From positions 3,829,779 to 3,893,778 of the forward strand of contig CAXIPT010000005.1 of NCBI GenBank assembly GCA_964030475.1: DNA of 64,000 bases. The letters run 5' to 3'. Source of the DNA: Tethya wilhelma. Lineage: Eukaryota > Porifera > Demospongiae > Tethyida > Tethyidae. The translations under genes and the position numbers were made by a program. The notes under the pieces were generated by a model. The model saw only the letters and a program-made list of their open reading frames with translations. It did not search any database and was not told the origin of the DNA. Positions 1 through 10,928 of the stretch are shown here, piece by piece. Position 1 is the stretch's first letter; each line of letters begins with the position of its first letter.

Positions 1-54
1 AAGTATGAAAGCACTGTTGGTGTACAAGCCTCGGCATGTGCACTCATGTAGCTT

Positions 55-152
55 AGTCTGGCGTATCCAGACCCTTTACACATTGTGCTATAAATACCTT
101 TTTCCCGCACGTATTTATAGTGCGTGTGTAAAGGGTCTGGATATGCCAGACT
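55..152. repeat. 98-bp foldback element (MITE-like), GTCTGG/CCAGACCC family
   Basis: Two 28-bp arms at 55-82 and 125-152 are inverted copies with one mismatch, and the core is also partly palindromic around a TATTTATAG motif. A related, shorter copy lies at 62538-62593 inside the first exon of the kinase gene. No coding capacity. Its mobility is inferred only from the second copy. Confidence 0.8.
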
Positions 153-303
153 ACATGTAGCTAGCACATTTATCATGACAAATGATTTTACAATAAAAAG
201 ACAGAGCATGACACATGTACATTATTACAAAACTATTCAAACAGCAGAGATTGTTACAAACTTATACTCAAAGTAACCCATTATCCAGTTAATTTACATA
301 TAC

Positions 304-1380
304 TCAACAGTCAACACAAATGAGGAAGGTCACCATCAATTTCACTAAAGTTTCAATGTGTCTACAATCGGACAAATCTAGTTCCTCCAAGTAGCACAAG
401 TTCATGCGGTCATTATCTAATAGTAATATTTTTGGCCTAACTTTATTCTTGTACACTTCAAGCCCAAGCATGACTTTCTGAGAGCTCCTCCACAGCCCAA
501 GCATCTGCTCATTGCTTTGCGACTCCATGTCGGAGTCCTCACTCTCTTTTACCTCAGCAACACAGACATAGATGACCTTCTCTGTGTCATACACAATGTG
601 GTCAGCATACCTCTCCTCCACCGTTTCAGTGGTATTATCAGGATTGGTTGATCTCAACTGCCTCTTTGGGGTAATCCACTTTACAAAAAACGCTCCAGGC
701 TGCACTTCTCCCTTTGCCGTAGAGTATGCATACAAGAATTTATCAGGTGAATCAGCAATACTACTATGACTGCACAGGTCTGCATACTTCCAGCAAACAT
801 TTAAAAAATCTTTGCCAATACAGTTGGAAAATCCTACAGCCATAGCTCTTTTATATCCTTCAAAGAATTCATTAAAGCGAAGTTTTACCACTGGAATATC
901 ATCAGAAGAAAATACATCAACAAATTCCTCATCACTTGAGGAGTCTGATCCTTCTCCTTGAGGTGCAGGCCTGGCAGGTTGGTATGCGGCTATATCATGA
1001 TCTTCAGGAGACTCCATATTGCGGATGTATGTGGCCTGTTCATACAAGAATTTTGCTTTTACAAACAGCCCTTCCTCGATTGGTTTACATGGAACAATCA
1101 ACTCCGAGTTGGCACTTGGCAACAGAATCTTAAACATCGAGTGACATAACAGCAATTCATACTTGCAATCCAAAATTTTTTTGAATTCATAGTGTACAGG
1201 AGACCCCCCAATGGATACTTTTTCAAGGTTGTTGAATTCCCCTTCCTTTTCAGCATACAACGCATTACAACTTTCTTTTTTCACTCTCTTGGGCCACACG
1301 GTCTCACTATAGTGTCTAGTCAGTCTCTTCCTACCAACCTTTGCTATCCTAGATGTTGAGGTAGGCTGGTCATCATCCAT
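304..1380 (-). CDS. Intronless ORF, unknown function, possible PD-(D/E)XK-type motif
   Basis: A 358-residue single-exon ORF starts at a genuine ATG and ends in TGA. I do not recognise the family. The N-terminus is basic (residues 10-40), residues about 140-165 are an acidic, serine-rich linker, and the C-terminal half looks folded. About residues 262-285 a hydrophobic strand carries an Asp, then EVK (in VCVAEVKES), followed by a helix with Gln (SNEQMLGL). A D...ExK...Q order is typical of PD-(D/E)XK nuclease-like domains, but short motifs of this kind arise by chance. All confident neighbours except WDR53 have introns. The ORF is bracketed by a short inverted repeat (about 25-42 and 2296-2313), so a mobile origin is possible. 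Expression is unknown. Confidence 0.55.
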   Translation of the reverse strand: MDDDQPTSTSRIAKVGRKRLTRHYSETVWPKRVKKESCNALYAEKEGEFNNLEKVSIGGSPVHYEFKKILDCKYELLLCHSMFKILLPSANSELIVPCKPIEEGLFVKAKFLYEQATYIRNMESPEDHDIAAYQPARPAPQGEGSDSSSDEEFVDVFSSDDIPVVKLRFNEFFEGYKRAMAVGFSNCIGKDFLNVCWKYADLCSHSSIADSPDKFLYAYSTAKGEVQPGAFFVKWITPKRQLRSTNPDNTTETVEERYADHIVYDTEKVIYVCVAEVKESEDSDMESQSNEQMLGLWRSSQKVMLGLEVYKNKVRPKILLLDNDRMNLCYLEELDLSDCRHIETLVKLMVTFLICVDC

Positions 1381-2560
1381 GCTTGTACAGTTATCCTACA
1401 AACAATATAGTTTGAGAACATGTATATTACTTGTGAAGTTGTGCTCTCACACACAAGAAGTTCAACATAACTATTTTATTTGTTAGTAAAGGATAGCTAT
1501 AGACGAGCTAGTGCTCATGAGCCACAAAAAGTTTTAGTAATTAGTGCATGAGCAACTGGTGTGTACCAGGCTCCTTTTTTTTCTCCCCTTCACGGAGGCT
1601 GGATATGAGGCTACGTTGAAGTACTGGTGTGGACTTGAAATTCCAATTGACATACAATCAAGGATTTATTGTGCTATGGCCTGCCTAGTACATAACCTGG
1701 AAAACTCAGTTAAAATTCTTCTCCAACTGCCTCTGGAATGAGTGCTGGTGAGCAAAGGAATGGAAACTGGAACAATAATATGTATACAAGTTCAAGAATT
1801 ATAGAGAATTAAGATGAATGAATAGAAAATTTGACGAGCAGTTACACACTGACGCTTATACTGCATGACCATTGATATCAAGTTCAGTAGCTAGACTAGG
1901 CAGGCCATGATGAATTAGGTTCAAACACCAACAACACATAACTAAGCTATACATGCATGGTTCTACAAAGTATTATCTCACTAAATTTAGCTTGCAAATC
2001 AATGGGTCACTTTATACCCATCCAAGTTAACATCAGCTCAAGCACATCCAGTCCAACTATAACGCACACTACACGGGGCGTGATTGATGGGTGCAATTTC
2101 GAAGCTAAGCACTCAGAGATGCACAGACGCCTATGATCTCAGAAAATACAGTGTTTTGCAAGATTTTACATGACCAATTTCAAGAATATCAACTTAAGTA
2201 CCTTCCAGTTTGACTCTAGAGCGGTCGTTTTTCAGATAATTTTGTAACAAACAGACAGACACACAAAACGACTACTGTAATCCTCTGCATGTGCTATGCA
2301 CGTGCCGAGGCTTGATAAACATGGTCAATCAGTGTCCCGCTGTCTGTGGTTGGGCTATAGGTGCTAACTGCTTGAAGCCATGATTAGACTTGATTCTGAA
2401 AAGGCCTGGGCTTGATGTTCCTAATATGTTGTCATTAAAGTTTCCTAGCACAATGGTAGCAATACTAACGTGTGATAGCAATACCCTAATAATTGTGTTA
2501 ATCTAAAGATCTCCCACATTGGCAATACAGCAACTTATAGCCTTTGAGTGCACTGTTGAA
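1381..2560. other. Non-coding stretch upstream of the intronless ORF
   Basis: No exon with coding character was found on either strand. The right part (about 2065-2313) is a dispersed repeat that recurs near 25.5 kb. The rest shows nothing I can name. The promoter of the flanking minus-strand ORF should lie just above 1380, but no clear element is visible. Confidence 0.5.
2065..2313. repeat. Dispersed repeat, copy 1
   Basis: This segment shares order and wording with about 25483-25755: a GCGTGA block, then AAGCTNAG-GCTCAGAGATGC, a run ending in TTTTGCA, then an ACAGACA-rich part followed by ACTGTAATCCT. Its right end, TGCACGTGCCGAGGCTTG, is the inverse of a sequence at 25-42. It is probably the end of a larger transposable element. 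Confidence 0.55.
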
Positions 2561-4060
2561 TCATCTAAGATTCATCAACACACCACCTTTGTTATCATGT
2601 GACACTCTGTCAGATCTATACACAACATGGTCAGGGTGTAGCACTGGGGAAGGCTGGGATGGACCTAGCCATGTCTCACAGAAGCACAGTACACTAGCAC
2701 AATTTAACATGTGATCATTCTCAATGTCAATCAACTTGGCAGAAATTGAATGAACATTCAAAAGTGCAATAGTTACACAGTGATATACATTATAGCTTTA
2801 TAGGGGCTGGTAACACATTGAGTAAGTCTAGATATTTCATCAATACTTTTCTTGATCGAAGAGGCATTCAAGCTCACAATATGTAGTCCTTGCAATGACT
2901 TCACTCTACTGAATGCTACATAGGCTTGTCCTGGACTGAATCGTCCTCTCTCTAATATCAACAACAATTTCATCTAGAGTTAAGCCTTGTACTTTGTGGA
3001 TTGTAGTGGCCCATGCTAATGTCAAAGGGAACTGTAGTTGGCAGAACCACGTCTGCCCTTTGCTAGAAACACAGCTTCGTGCTTCGCTATTAGAACAGCA
3101 TTAGTGTGTTCATTATGGTACACACTTTGCTGAATTGCTTGTGAACCAACTTGACCATTGTAAAACTTAACTAGCATTGTTTTGACTCTCCCCTGGCTCC
3201 ATTAACAAGGCCATCTGACACATCGACGTTAGTCGTAAGCATTACTCTTGCTTGTACTGCTAATTTAAGCACACCATGTATAAACCACCAATCTCTGATC
3301 TATTGCTAGACAATGTAGAAAGGTTTATGTGGGATGTTTGACCATCTACTGCATCTGAGGCATTGATACAATACTGTTGGCTCTTTTTGGCTAAATCACT
3401 CAACATGTGTGCGTTGTGACTGTCAACATCCACATTCAATCTGTACACATGCAATGCTAGCTTTGGGTAATCAGGCTTGTCTGGTTTAGTTACTCTGGAC
3501 CTGAGGATATCAAATAATGTGGCAGAAAGATGACTATGTATTTTGTCAACTCTTGTTGGTCAGAACAAATGAATGTACCCCTCAAGACATTCAGTAAGCT
3601 CAACCATCATGAACCCATCTTTCCATAGAGACCCGGACTTGAATAATTTGATATAAGAATCACCACTGTGCTGAACAATAGTGACTGACCAACAGGGGGA
3701 AGCTGAGTTGCCAACAGCAAGAATGCTAACACCACCAAATGTTACATCAGGGGATACACCTTTGCAAACATTTCTGGATCTCTATAACAACGTGTTTGAG
3801 CCAATCATACTCAGTTCATCAATGATCACTAACACAAAATGGGACAGTTTGCTACGCAATGCATTCAGTCCATCAAGATTGAGGTTGCAATCCACTGCAT
3901 GGGTGCTTGCTATGGCCTAGCAAAAATGCTGAGTGAAGGGTCATGCCATTGATACTAAACACAGCAACACCAGTTGGTGCGGTTATCCGCAATACAATCA
4001 CATCATTTGGTTCACTGATGTTTGACAATTTAATGCAAACACATGGCCAACATAATCTTT
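2561..4060 (-). pseudogene. Decayed Helentron-type element: PIF1 helicase plus AP-like endonuclease fragment
   Basis: Reading leftward on the minus strand gives PIF1-family helicase pieces in the correct order. TPTGVAVFSINGMTLHSAF (about 3930-4020) comes first. The Walker B stretch IIDELSMIGSNTL (about 3790-3830) follows, then QLPPVGQ one base out of frame (about 3690-3710). Next are a middle domain ending in GGL near 3290, motif V AWATTIHKVQGLTLDEIVVD (about 2960-3015) and motif VI GQAYVAFSRVKSLQGLHIV (about 2870-2930). An endonuclease/exonuclease/phosphatase-like start (NVHSISAKLIDIE ... CFCETWL ... RSDR ... KGGVLM) follows at once at 2561-2770. A helicase with a trailing AP-like endonuclease is the known layout of animal Helentrons. 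Stops and frameshifts make it inactive. No Rep domain or hairpin end is recognisable. Confidence 0.85.
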
Positions 4061-4321
4061 TTAAAGTATTCAGGGAGAGAGCCTGGGAACGAGGCTAGTC
4101 TTGACAACATTCTATCACTTCACTATGTCTAGGCAACTGTCAACGGATAGGCATGAGCTTATTATAAACAAGGGAACACAGAGGATGTATACAAATTGGC
4201 TAACAGGAGTATACACAGGCTGGGCAAACAGACCAACAGAGCCTGGACAGAAAATAGCTAACAGGGGGTACAGACGCTGGATNCACAATTAAATTTTTCC
4301 CTAATTTGACAATGTGTACAG
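4061..4321. other. Junction region with an N, no supported coding content
   Basis: Between the helicase relic and the sulfatase exon there is a half-copy of the CCTGGGAACGAGGCT foldback terminus (about 4077-4098) and unremarkable sequence. A single N lies at 4283. The N probably marks a collapsed assembly gap, so adjacency of the two sides is not proven. Confidence 0.5.
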
Positions 4322-5118
4322 CTGATGTTAATGCTTCTATTAGTGGCAAAGATTGTCGTATGCCAGATGACACAGCTAAAAAGATAAGAAAGGCCTATTA
4401 TGCTTGTGTTAGTTACACAGATGCTCAAGTTGGACGACTCCTAAAAGAGTTGGAAATGCAAGGCTATGCAGAGGACACTGTCATTGTATTGTGGGCAGAC
4501 CATGGCTGGCAACTTGGCGAACACAATGAATGGGCCAAGTTCACTAACTTTGAAGATGCTGTTCATGTGCCTTTCATGATAAGAGTGCCTGGTGTAACAG
4601 ATAAAGGAATGCGCACACAGGCATTAGTAGAACTGATCGACATCTTCCCTTCAGTAGCTGAGTTGGCTGGAATTGAAGCACCTAAAATGTGTACCGAAGG
4701 TAGAAGCAACGTCCTAACATGTGTGGAAGGAAGTAGTGTTGCCCCTTTATTGAAGGACCCTAATAAGAAATGGAAAAAGGCCGCCTTTTCACAATATCCA
4801 AGGCCTAATGTAGGCTTCTGGCATATCCCTGGCCACCCCCCCTTTGATATGGAGCACAGTGAAAACGTAATGGGCTACACAGTTCGTGTGGATCAGTATC
4901 GTTTCACTGAGTGGTATCGATTCAATCATACCACTGCTACACCAAACTTTAAAGAGATATGGGGAACTGAACTTTACGATCACACTCAACCCACTGAGTT
5001 CTTCAACGATGAGAATGAGAACATTGCTAACAAACCAGAGATGAAGTCCACTGTGGAAGAACTGAGGAAGATACTACAGGCCGGCTGGAGGGAAGCTCTA
5101 CCTCCAGATACTGACTGA
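4322..5118 (+). CDS. Iduronate-2-sulfatase-like protein, C-terminal part only
   Basis: About 265 codons run in one exon from a 3' splice site (TGTGTACAG at 4313-4321) to TGA. Iduronate-2-sulfatase is a lysosomal enzyme that removes 2-O-sulfate from iduronate in heparan and dermatan sulfate. Visible landmarks in family order are KIRKAYYACVSYTDAQVG, then DHGWQLGEHNEWAK, whose basic residue belongs to the active site, then HVPFMIRVPG, LVELIDIFPSVAELAG, SQYPRP, and MGYTVRVDQYRFTEW. The N-terminal half with the Cys-x-Pro-x-Arg formylglycine site is not in the window. The single N about 40 bp upstream suggests it was lost to an assembly gap, although a truncated gene copy cannot be excluded. Bacterial-type iduronate sulfatase homologues are the closest alternative. 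Confidence 0.85.
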
Positions 5119-6009
5119 TAATTTTGTTTAGTATATCTTACTACACTGTTAGTCTAGTTGGTGATAGTGGTTTGGGTTGTGTTTATATCTCATAAGAGGT
5201 GATGTTAAATGCATTTGCATTTTATTATGATTGCTTCTAAATGGCTCCATCTGTTTTAGCTATTGCAGTGTCACAGATGCTGTCAGTAGCTAATAAGGTT
5301 GTAATGTACGTAATGAAATGGAGCACACATTTTCTGAATCCATTCCCATTAAATTATCTCCATAATGGGGATTGATTATAGGCATTTGTAGTACTGTTCA
5401 GCATTAATTGAAATCAATGATGTACTATATTATATCATTTTCATAACAGAAAAAAATACATTATTAATCGAATTGAATTGATCAATGAAAGGATTAATCT
5501 TGAGCATTAAATTCCTTTGGCCATATTAAATTATTTGTGTGATGATTGTTCATGATTAGCTATATATAGATCTGCAATTCGAAGCAAGCAAAGAGCATGA
5601 ACTGTTTTATACCACAATGTCATGCATGCAAGGTAGTATCCAAGGTCACAAAAGCTTTTACGAGAATCATGTAGCTTCCACAGAAACCTTGCATAAACCA
5701 TATTTTTGTTTGTGTGTACTGTAATGGATCCTGTGACAGTTACTACATGTCAATAATTTCTCGTAGCTGTACATAAATAAAAAGAGCTTTTATTTTTACA
5801 AACAATAATTATTATTATAGTAATTTCTATATAAGCTATAAATAAGCATCTAACTGAACTCACCAAGTACAAGGCATGGTGATGATCCTGTGTTTCCTAA
5901 AGCATATCTGAGTCAGCTAAGGAAGACCATGGATATGCTTCACAAGAAGGAGATTCTGATCATGCAGTTTCTTTGGCTAGCAGAATTGTGGCAAGAGCAA
6001 TCTTCTCGA
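5119..6009. other. 3' region of the sulfatase gene, otherwise empty
   Basis: AT-rich sequence with a possible polyadenylation signal (ACATAAATAAAAAG at about 5771). A plus-strand open stretch of about 55 codons at 5855-6021 (SPSTRHGDDPVFPKAYLSQL and onward) ends in TAG. It has no acceptable start and I do not recognise it. Confidence 0.4.
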
Positions 6010-6560
6010 TGCAATGCCTAGTTATAGGTACTACCTATTATAAAAAATTAATATGGGTCTCTCAAATGGATGAACAACCTGTTACACTTATATATATCCA
6101 AGCCTAATATATGCAGTATTGTCGAATGGCCAATTGTACTCTCTGAAGATATTAATGCAGGATTTCTAAAAGTAATTTTGAGTAGATGTGTGTATATCCT
6201 ATTGCAATTGTCCATTATCATAACACTATCATCAAACTAAGAAAAGGACAAATATGTGACTATATACACATTAGGANCAATGCAATGCCTAGTTATAGGT
6301 ACCACCTATATAAAAATTTAATATGGGTCTCTCAAATGGATGAACAACCTGTTACACTTATATATATCCAAGCCTAATGTATGCAGTCAGTATTGATGAA
6401 TGGCCAATTGTACTCTAAGATAATAATTATAATTATGCAGGATTTCTAAAAGTAACTTTGAGTAGATGTGTGTATAATATCTTATTGCAATAGTCCATTA
6501 TCATAATACTATCATCAAACTAAGAAAAGGACAAATATGTGACTATAATTATACACATTA
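6010..6560 (+). repeat. Tandem direct duplication, two units of about 270 bp
   Basis: Unit 1 (about 6010-6276) and unit 2 (about 6279-6560) both run from GCAATGCCTAGTTATAGGTA to GGACAAATATGTGACTATA...ACACATTA with small indels, so they are direct copies. The N at 6277 sits exactly at the junction. That raises the possibility that two alleles or two contig ends were joined rather than a true duplication. Confidence 0.85.
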
Positions 6561-6650
6561 AGAAACATAGATCATGCAATATTTGACTGTCATTTATTGT
6601 CATTAGCATGCAACATGTGCATGAAGATAATTGCTGATAAACATCTATAC

Positions 6651-6843
6651 CTTTTGACAATAGGCCTAAGGTACTCATTCCAGAATGAGCTTTTGTGACC
6701 ACAGCGTCAAACCTCCTTCGTAATTTGCTTGGTTTGGTGTCTGCTGGTTGTCCTTCACCTTTAGTCCCTCCATGGAAATGGTGCTGTTCTGGTACATCTT
6801 GTAGCGTTTTATCTTCATATTCATTTATATAGAATTTAGCCAA
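6651..6843 (-). CDS. Unidentified internal exon
   Basis: An open stretch of 64 codons is bounded by a good 3' splice site (TGCTCTCTAG, 6844-6853) and a 5' splice site (AAAAG|GTATAG at 6651). It encodes a charged peptide (FYINEYEDKTLQDVPEQHHF ... GLLSKG) of no family I know. The rest of the gene was not found, and the duplication at 6.0-6.5 kb lies directly downstream. It could be an extra 3' exon of the HYKK transcript unit or an independent gene. Confidence 0.4.
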
Positions 6844-7313
6844 CTAGAGAGCACAAAATTAATCTAAAAATTAATATTTAATTACTATTATGAACCATGG
6901 TATATAGTTACTAAAATGGCACAGTATATTATTATTCAATTAACATAATTATTGTAGCTAACATCAAAATGGAAAATAGTGGGGGAGAGGCTGATTTAAG
7001 GCTACACTTATTTTTGTGAAAGTATTTGAATTCAGTGTGACTGTCACAATAAAAACTGAAGTTGATAGTAATCTGAGTTACAAAGCAGTTAATTATGTGA
7101 TTTGAAGGGGCAAACCAATATTTATGTTCGGTGCACAGCCCAGACCCCTGTATATGGATGCACGAGCGCCTTGAGCCTCGATTGCAATTTGCCAACCTTT
7201 AGGTCTACCAATAAGATTTGCCAGTTAATTATACACAATCCCTGATTCTTGCATTGCAAAAGAAAGACACTGAACTGAATATAAAGTTACAGTGATAATA
7301 TAAACTGATAGGT

Positions 7314-10300
7314 TCAACATATAGTCCAAATTTTGTCTACTTCTTCCTTTGAGTATTGAAATAACATCTGTTCCAGCAGTTTCCAACATTTTGTGGGTGT
7401 AGTTAAGAAGTATTTGTTCCAAGGTTCTCGTTTAAAGTTGCCAGTACCAATGATAGCAGACTGACAGAGACGCACCATGGTGATATAGTACAGGGAGCCC
7501 ACCTCATCAGGAGTGAGAGGAAACGCATCAACAAAACCTTTCAACATTGGCCCAACAAATTCCATGGGTGATACATCAGTCCTGTCAAGGTTTTCTATCA
7601 CTATGTAAGCAAGAAGTATTCCTAGGTCAAACACATAGCAAGATGAAATAGCATGTCCAAAATCAATGATTCCAGCTAGTTCATACTCTCCATTATCATT
7701 TTTCCTAACAACAATATTTTGTCCACTTGCGTCTCCATACATGAACCCTGATTTGAATTTAGGAATCAGAGGAGAGACATACATTTTAAAGTCATCCAAA
7801 ACTTGCTCTACCAACTCTCTCTGTTTGGTGTCATCATGGTTAGGGAGAAGTTTTCTGAGATCAGACAGTTTCCTGAAATCCCAACCAAAAAGAAACTGCT
7901 TTTCCAACCCAGGACTTTGAAAGCCATCCTGTACAGAAAAAAGCCATAATAGTTGCTTCTAGCTAGGTGGTTGAATAATTAAGTTGGGAACACTCATATA
8001 AACTTACTAGCCTCGTACCCAGGCCACTCCCTCTTTTTAGTGTTTCGATTTTTAGCGTGAAACACTAAAAAGAGGGAGTGGCCTGGGTACGAGGCTATAA
8101 ACTTACTTATTAATGAGACTTTTAACGTTACTCACTATACCGTATAGCCGGTTATTTTGGAAAGAATTAAATTTGGTGAAAGGAGGCTCAGACGATATTG
8201 GCAACCAGGGATGGATTGGGGGGGGGGGGTACTTTGGGTGCTGAAGCACCCCCTACAAGATTCTAATTACATTTCACAAAGGGTTCTTACAACTATGTTA
8301 TATACTTTAAGAGAGATAATTATTAGGTCAGGAAATAAGTGCAGAAAGCGTAGATACTTGGAATAAAGCAGTCATAGTTAGCTACCTAGTGTGAGCAACA
8401 CTGCTTGTGGTGAAGTGCAAAGTCTATGCAACTAGAAAATGGGTGGGCTATAGCTAGGACACGTAAAAAGGGCATTGTTTATAAAAATGGAAATGGCTAG
8501 CCAAAATTTCCAGCGTGCTTTGTGCACATTTTGATTAGCACCCTCCATTCTAAATCCTAGATCCACCCCTACAAATTAACTTCAAATAAACAATAATTAT
8601 AGAAAGCGTATTATGCATGTGATACAAGTGTATACGTCTTCTTTTTGTTTTTCTTTACTAAAATAGATTTGACATAGCATTTCATGCCATCATAGATAAT
8701 AGAGTGGGAGTAGGGATTAGAAACGCGTATATCATTCAATTATTACGTCAGACTGAATCTGTGACACGATGACGTCACGTCATCAAAGAAAACATATGGA
8801 AAAGATCGTTAGCACTGCTTCAAGCACTGAGCCAAAGCTGTTGCGAAACTTGTGAACGGTAACTATGCAAGCTCAACCAGTTAGCAGTGTCAAGTTGACC
8901 AGGAAGCGATGTAAGTTGTCAATAAAATTAAAACTTAAGTATTTACTATAAAATATGAAGAAAGTCTGATGAATGACTAATTGTGTAGTTTTTTCTTCAT
9001 AATACAACCAAAGTAGTAGCAATAAACTACTTCACTGCATTTGTAACAATCTAACCAATGCAAATGGACAGGTAAATTTTGCAGTACATTACTGAATGCC
9101 TATCAATAGTTGGACATTGGGGAAAAAATTTTATGTAGTTTTTGTACTCAAAGAATACTTCTGAACTTAGTAAGTAGTTTGAGTTTAACTATATTAAACT
9201 CCATATTGTGCAATAATACACAGATTGGGAGGGAGAAAACTCATGCTTGGACGGTGAGTTAAGAATTTTATGACCTAGCTAGCTGAGATGTTAGTACAGT
9301 CAGACCATACAGCAGCTGCTGCACGAGGGAGCGCTAGCGCACAGGCTTTCCGTGACGTCACGAAAGAGTCATGTGACCATGGCACGGTTTCATTAACACA
9401 CGAGCGCAGCGTTTCTAATCCCTCCTCCCACTCTATTATTTATGGTGCCATGGAGCTAAGTAAGAATCAAGTTAACTGTGCTGAAAGCCTTTTTCCATTA
9501 ATAGTGAAGCTTCTGGCAATGTAAAAAAAACTAAGGGAGAGCCTAATGTACTACGATATTGCCATGCAACTATGGCTTTTTTTTTAGCCAGGCAACCAAG
9601 CTTTCAAAAGTGATGCTATTGCTTTATAGCCTAGGTACCTGTGCACCTACAAAGGAAGTTTCAAGCTTATTTTGTGAAAGACTGTGGAGAAAATGCTGCT
9701 CTGAAGTCTATCAGGATCGCGCATTTGAATATTCGTATTTGGGCAATTAATTTGGCAGATTTTAATTTTGGCGATTTGGAGAAATTCGCCACTTTCGCCA
9801 AAATAAAATCCACACAAAAGTTTCCAGCTATACAGTACTACAATGCCTCAGTGATTTATGTTATCACTATGAATGTTACATTTTCCCACAATACACGCAA
9901 GACAATGTTAAGCTATATGTCATACTTGCAACTTACATTGAGTACAGCATCAACTCTTCCAATGAAATTTCCTACACTGTACAGCAACTTTGGAGTCAAA
10001 TGTTGTTTATCCACTTCATCAAAACACTGGCCCGGTATAAATGTGACAATTCTCATTAAAAATTCAATTTCCTTTGTCCCAGGAGATTGTTCTTGTGCTC
10101 CCTCAGCACCAAGCTTTGTGTCATAGTGGACCAAGGTTTCCCCAGTGATCTTAATAGTGCTCTCTCCCTTTTGGCCCTCTAGTGGACAAATACACTTTGT
10201 GAGTCCTTTTGAGTGAAGATAAATCAACAGAGAATTTATTCCCATCAGGATCTCAAAGGAAGTAAAGAATGGGTTGTTCAGTTTCAATACATATTCACCT

Positions 10301-10506
10301 TGACATTGGTGATGAGTAGTCACCCCCTGGCTGGTCTCCATGGGCTGTAATGTTCCTTGGAAGTAGATGTTACGATCAACATAACTGGGGAGCTCTTTTA
10401 CTGTGCTTTCATTCACTTCACTAAAACAGAAATAATCTTTAACAAGATTAGCAATGGCAGAACTTGCTAAAAGCGGTGGACGACCCTGTTGTGTGAGTGA
10501 AGACAT
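7314..10506 (-). CDS. HYKK: Hydroxylysine kinase (AGPHD1/HYKK)
   Basis: Two exons, 9937-10506 and 7314-7928, join in frame (AVLN|DGFQSPG) to give 394 residues, close to the usual length. The enzyme phosphorylates 5-hydroxylysine with GTP in lysine and collagen catabolism and belongs to the aminoglycoside-phosphotransferase/choline-kinase fold. The N-lobe holds LPSYVDRNIYF and YVLKL, where the Lys is the likely nucleotide contact. The C-lobe holds the catalytic-loop equivalent YGDASGQNIVV (about residue 250) and the metal-binding IIDFGHA (about residue 272). The start is the ATG at 10506, followed by LASSAIANLVKDYF, which matches the family start. The intron carries two foldback elements. The gene lies head to head with the TRAF gene, 422 bp away. 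The motif order makes the family secure; the exact substrate is inferred. Confidence 0.88.
8009..8096. mobile_element. Foldback MITE, AGCCTCGTACCCAGGC family, with target duplication
   Basis: Arms 8009-8045 and 8060-8096 are perfect 37-bp inverted copies around a 14-bp loop. The sequence ATAAACTTACT flanks both sides (7998-8008 and 8097-8107), an 11-bp target-site duplication. It sits in the HYKK intron. Confidence 0.92.
8697..9438. mobile_element. 742-bp element with about 30-bp terminal inverted repeats
   Basis: The left end TAATAGAGTGGGAGTAGGGA and the right end at 9405-9438 are inverted copies, and an inner pair containing GTGACGTCACG is also inverted. It lies in the HYKK intron and has no long ORF. 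A short ORF at 9288-9524 crosses its right end and is not protein-like. Confidence 0.75.
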
Positions 10507-10928
10507 AGCACCAGCAAGAGGACCAGCAACCTTTGTCTAATTAGGTGACTGAGCAGAGGCCATTGGCATTAATTTAGTGGGAAACATCTCTTTTTTTTAA
10601 TCTGCAGAGCGCGAGACTGAAAGCTTGGAAATGATCGTTGACGTAATTTGCTAATTTTTATAAAAATGCACGCGCGCGTATTTGCTTTCATGAATCATGC
10701 GCGTAAAAATCAAAACGAACGGAAGGGTTGAAAGTGGAGCTTCTGATCAATTTCACCATTACCAAGTATCCAACATTCCCAGAAAACACTGTAAAGCTTT
10801 AGTAGAATCAAGGTGACTTGGGTCAGGTATCAGACTTCTGAGGTGAGTTCATATTACTCCCAAATTAGTGACGGACCAGCTATAATATTATAATTAGATT
10901 TTATGATTATACAACTCTAGTTTCCATC
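10507..10928. promoter_or_regulatory. Shared upstream region of HYKK and TRAF
   Basis: The start codons of two divergent genes are 422 bp apart. The HYKK side carries GC-containing words (GCACGCGCGCGTA near 10670, CATGCGCGTAAAA near 10695) that stand out from the AT-rich background. No TATA box or known operator can be assigned. Confidence 0.5.

Noticed and set aside
1544..1741. Possible N-terminal exon of the sulfatase upstream of the helicase relic
   Set aside because: The translation lacks the Cys-x-Pro-x-Arg site and any sulfatase motif.
9641..10126. Plus-strand ORF of 161 codons
   Set aside because: Most of it is antisense to HYKK exon 1 and the rest is intron with AATTTGGCG-type repeat words.
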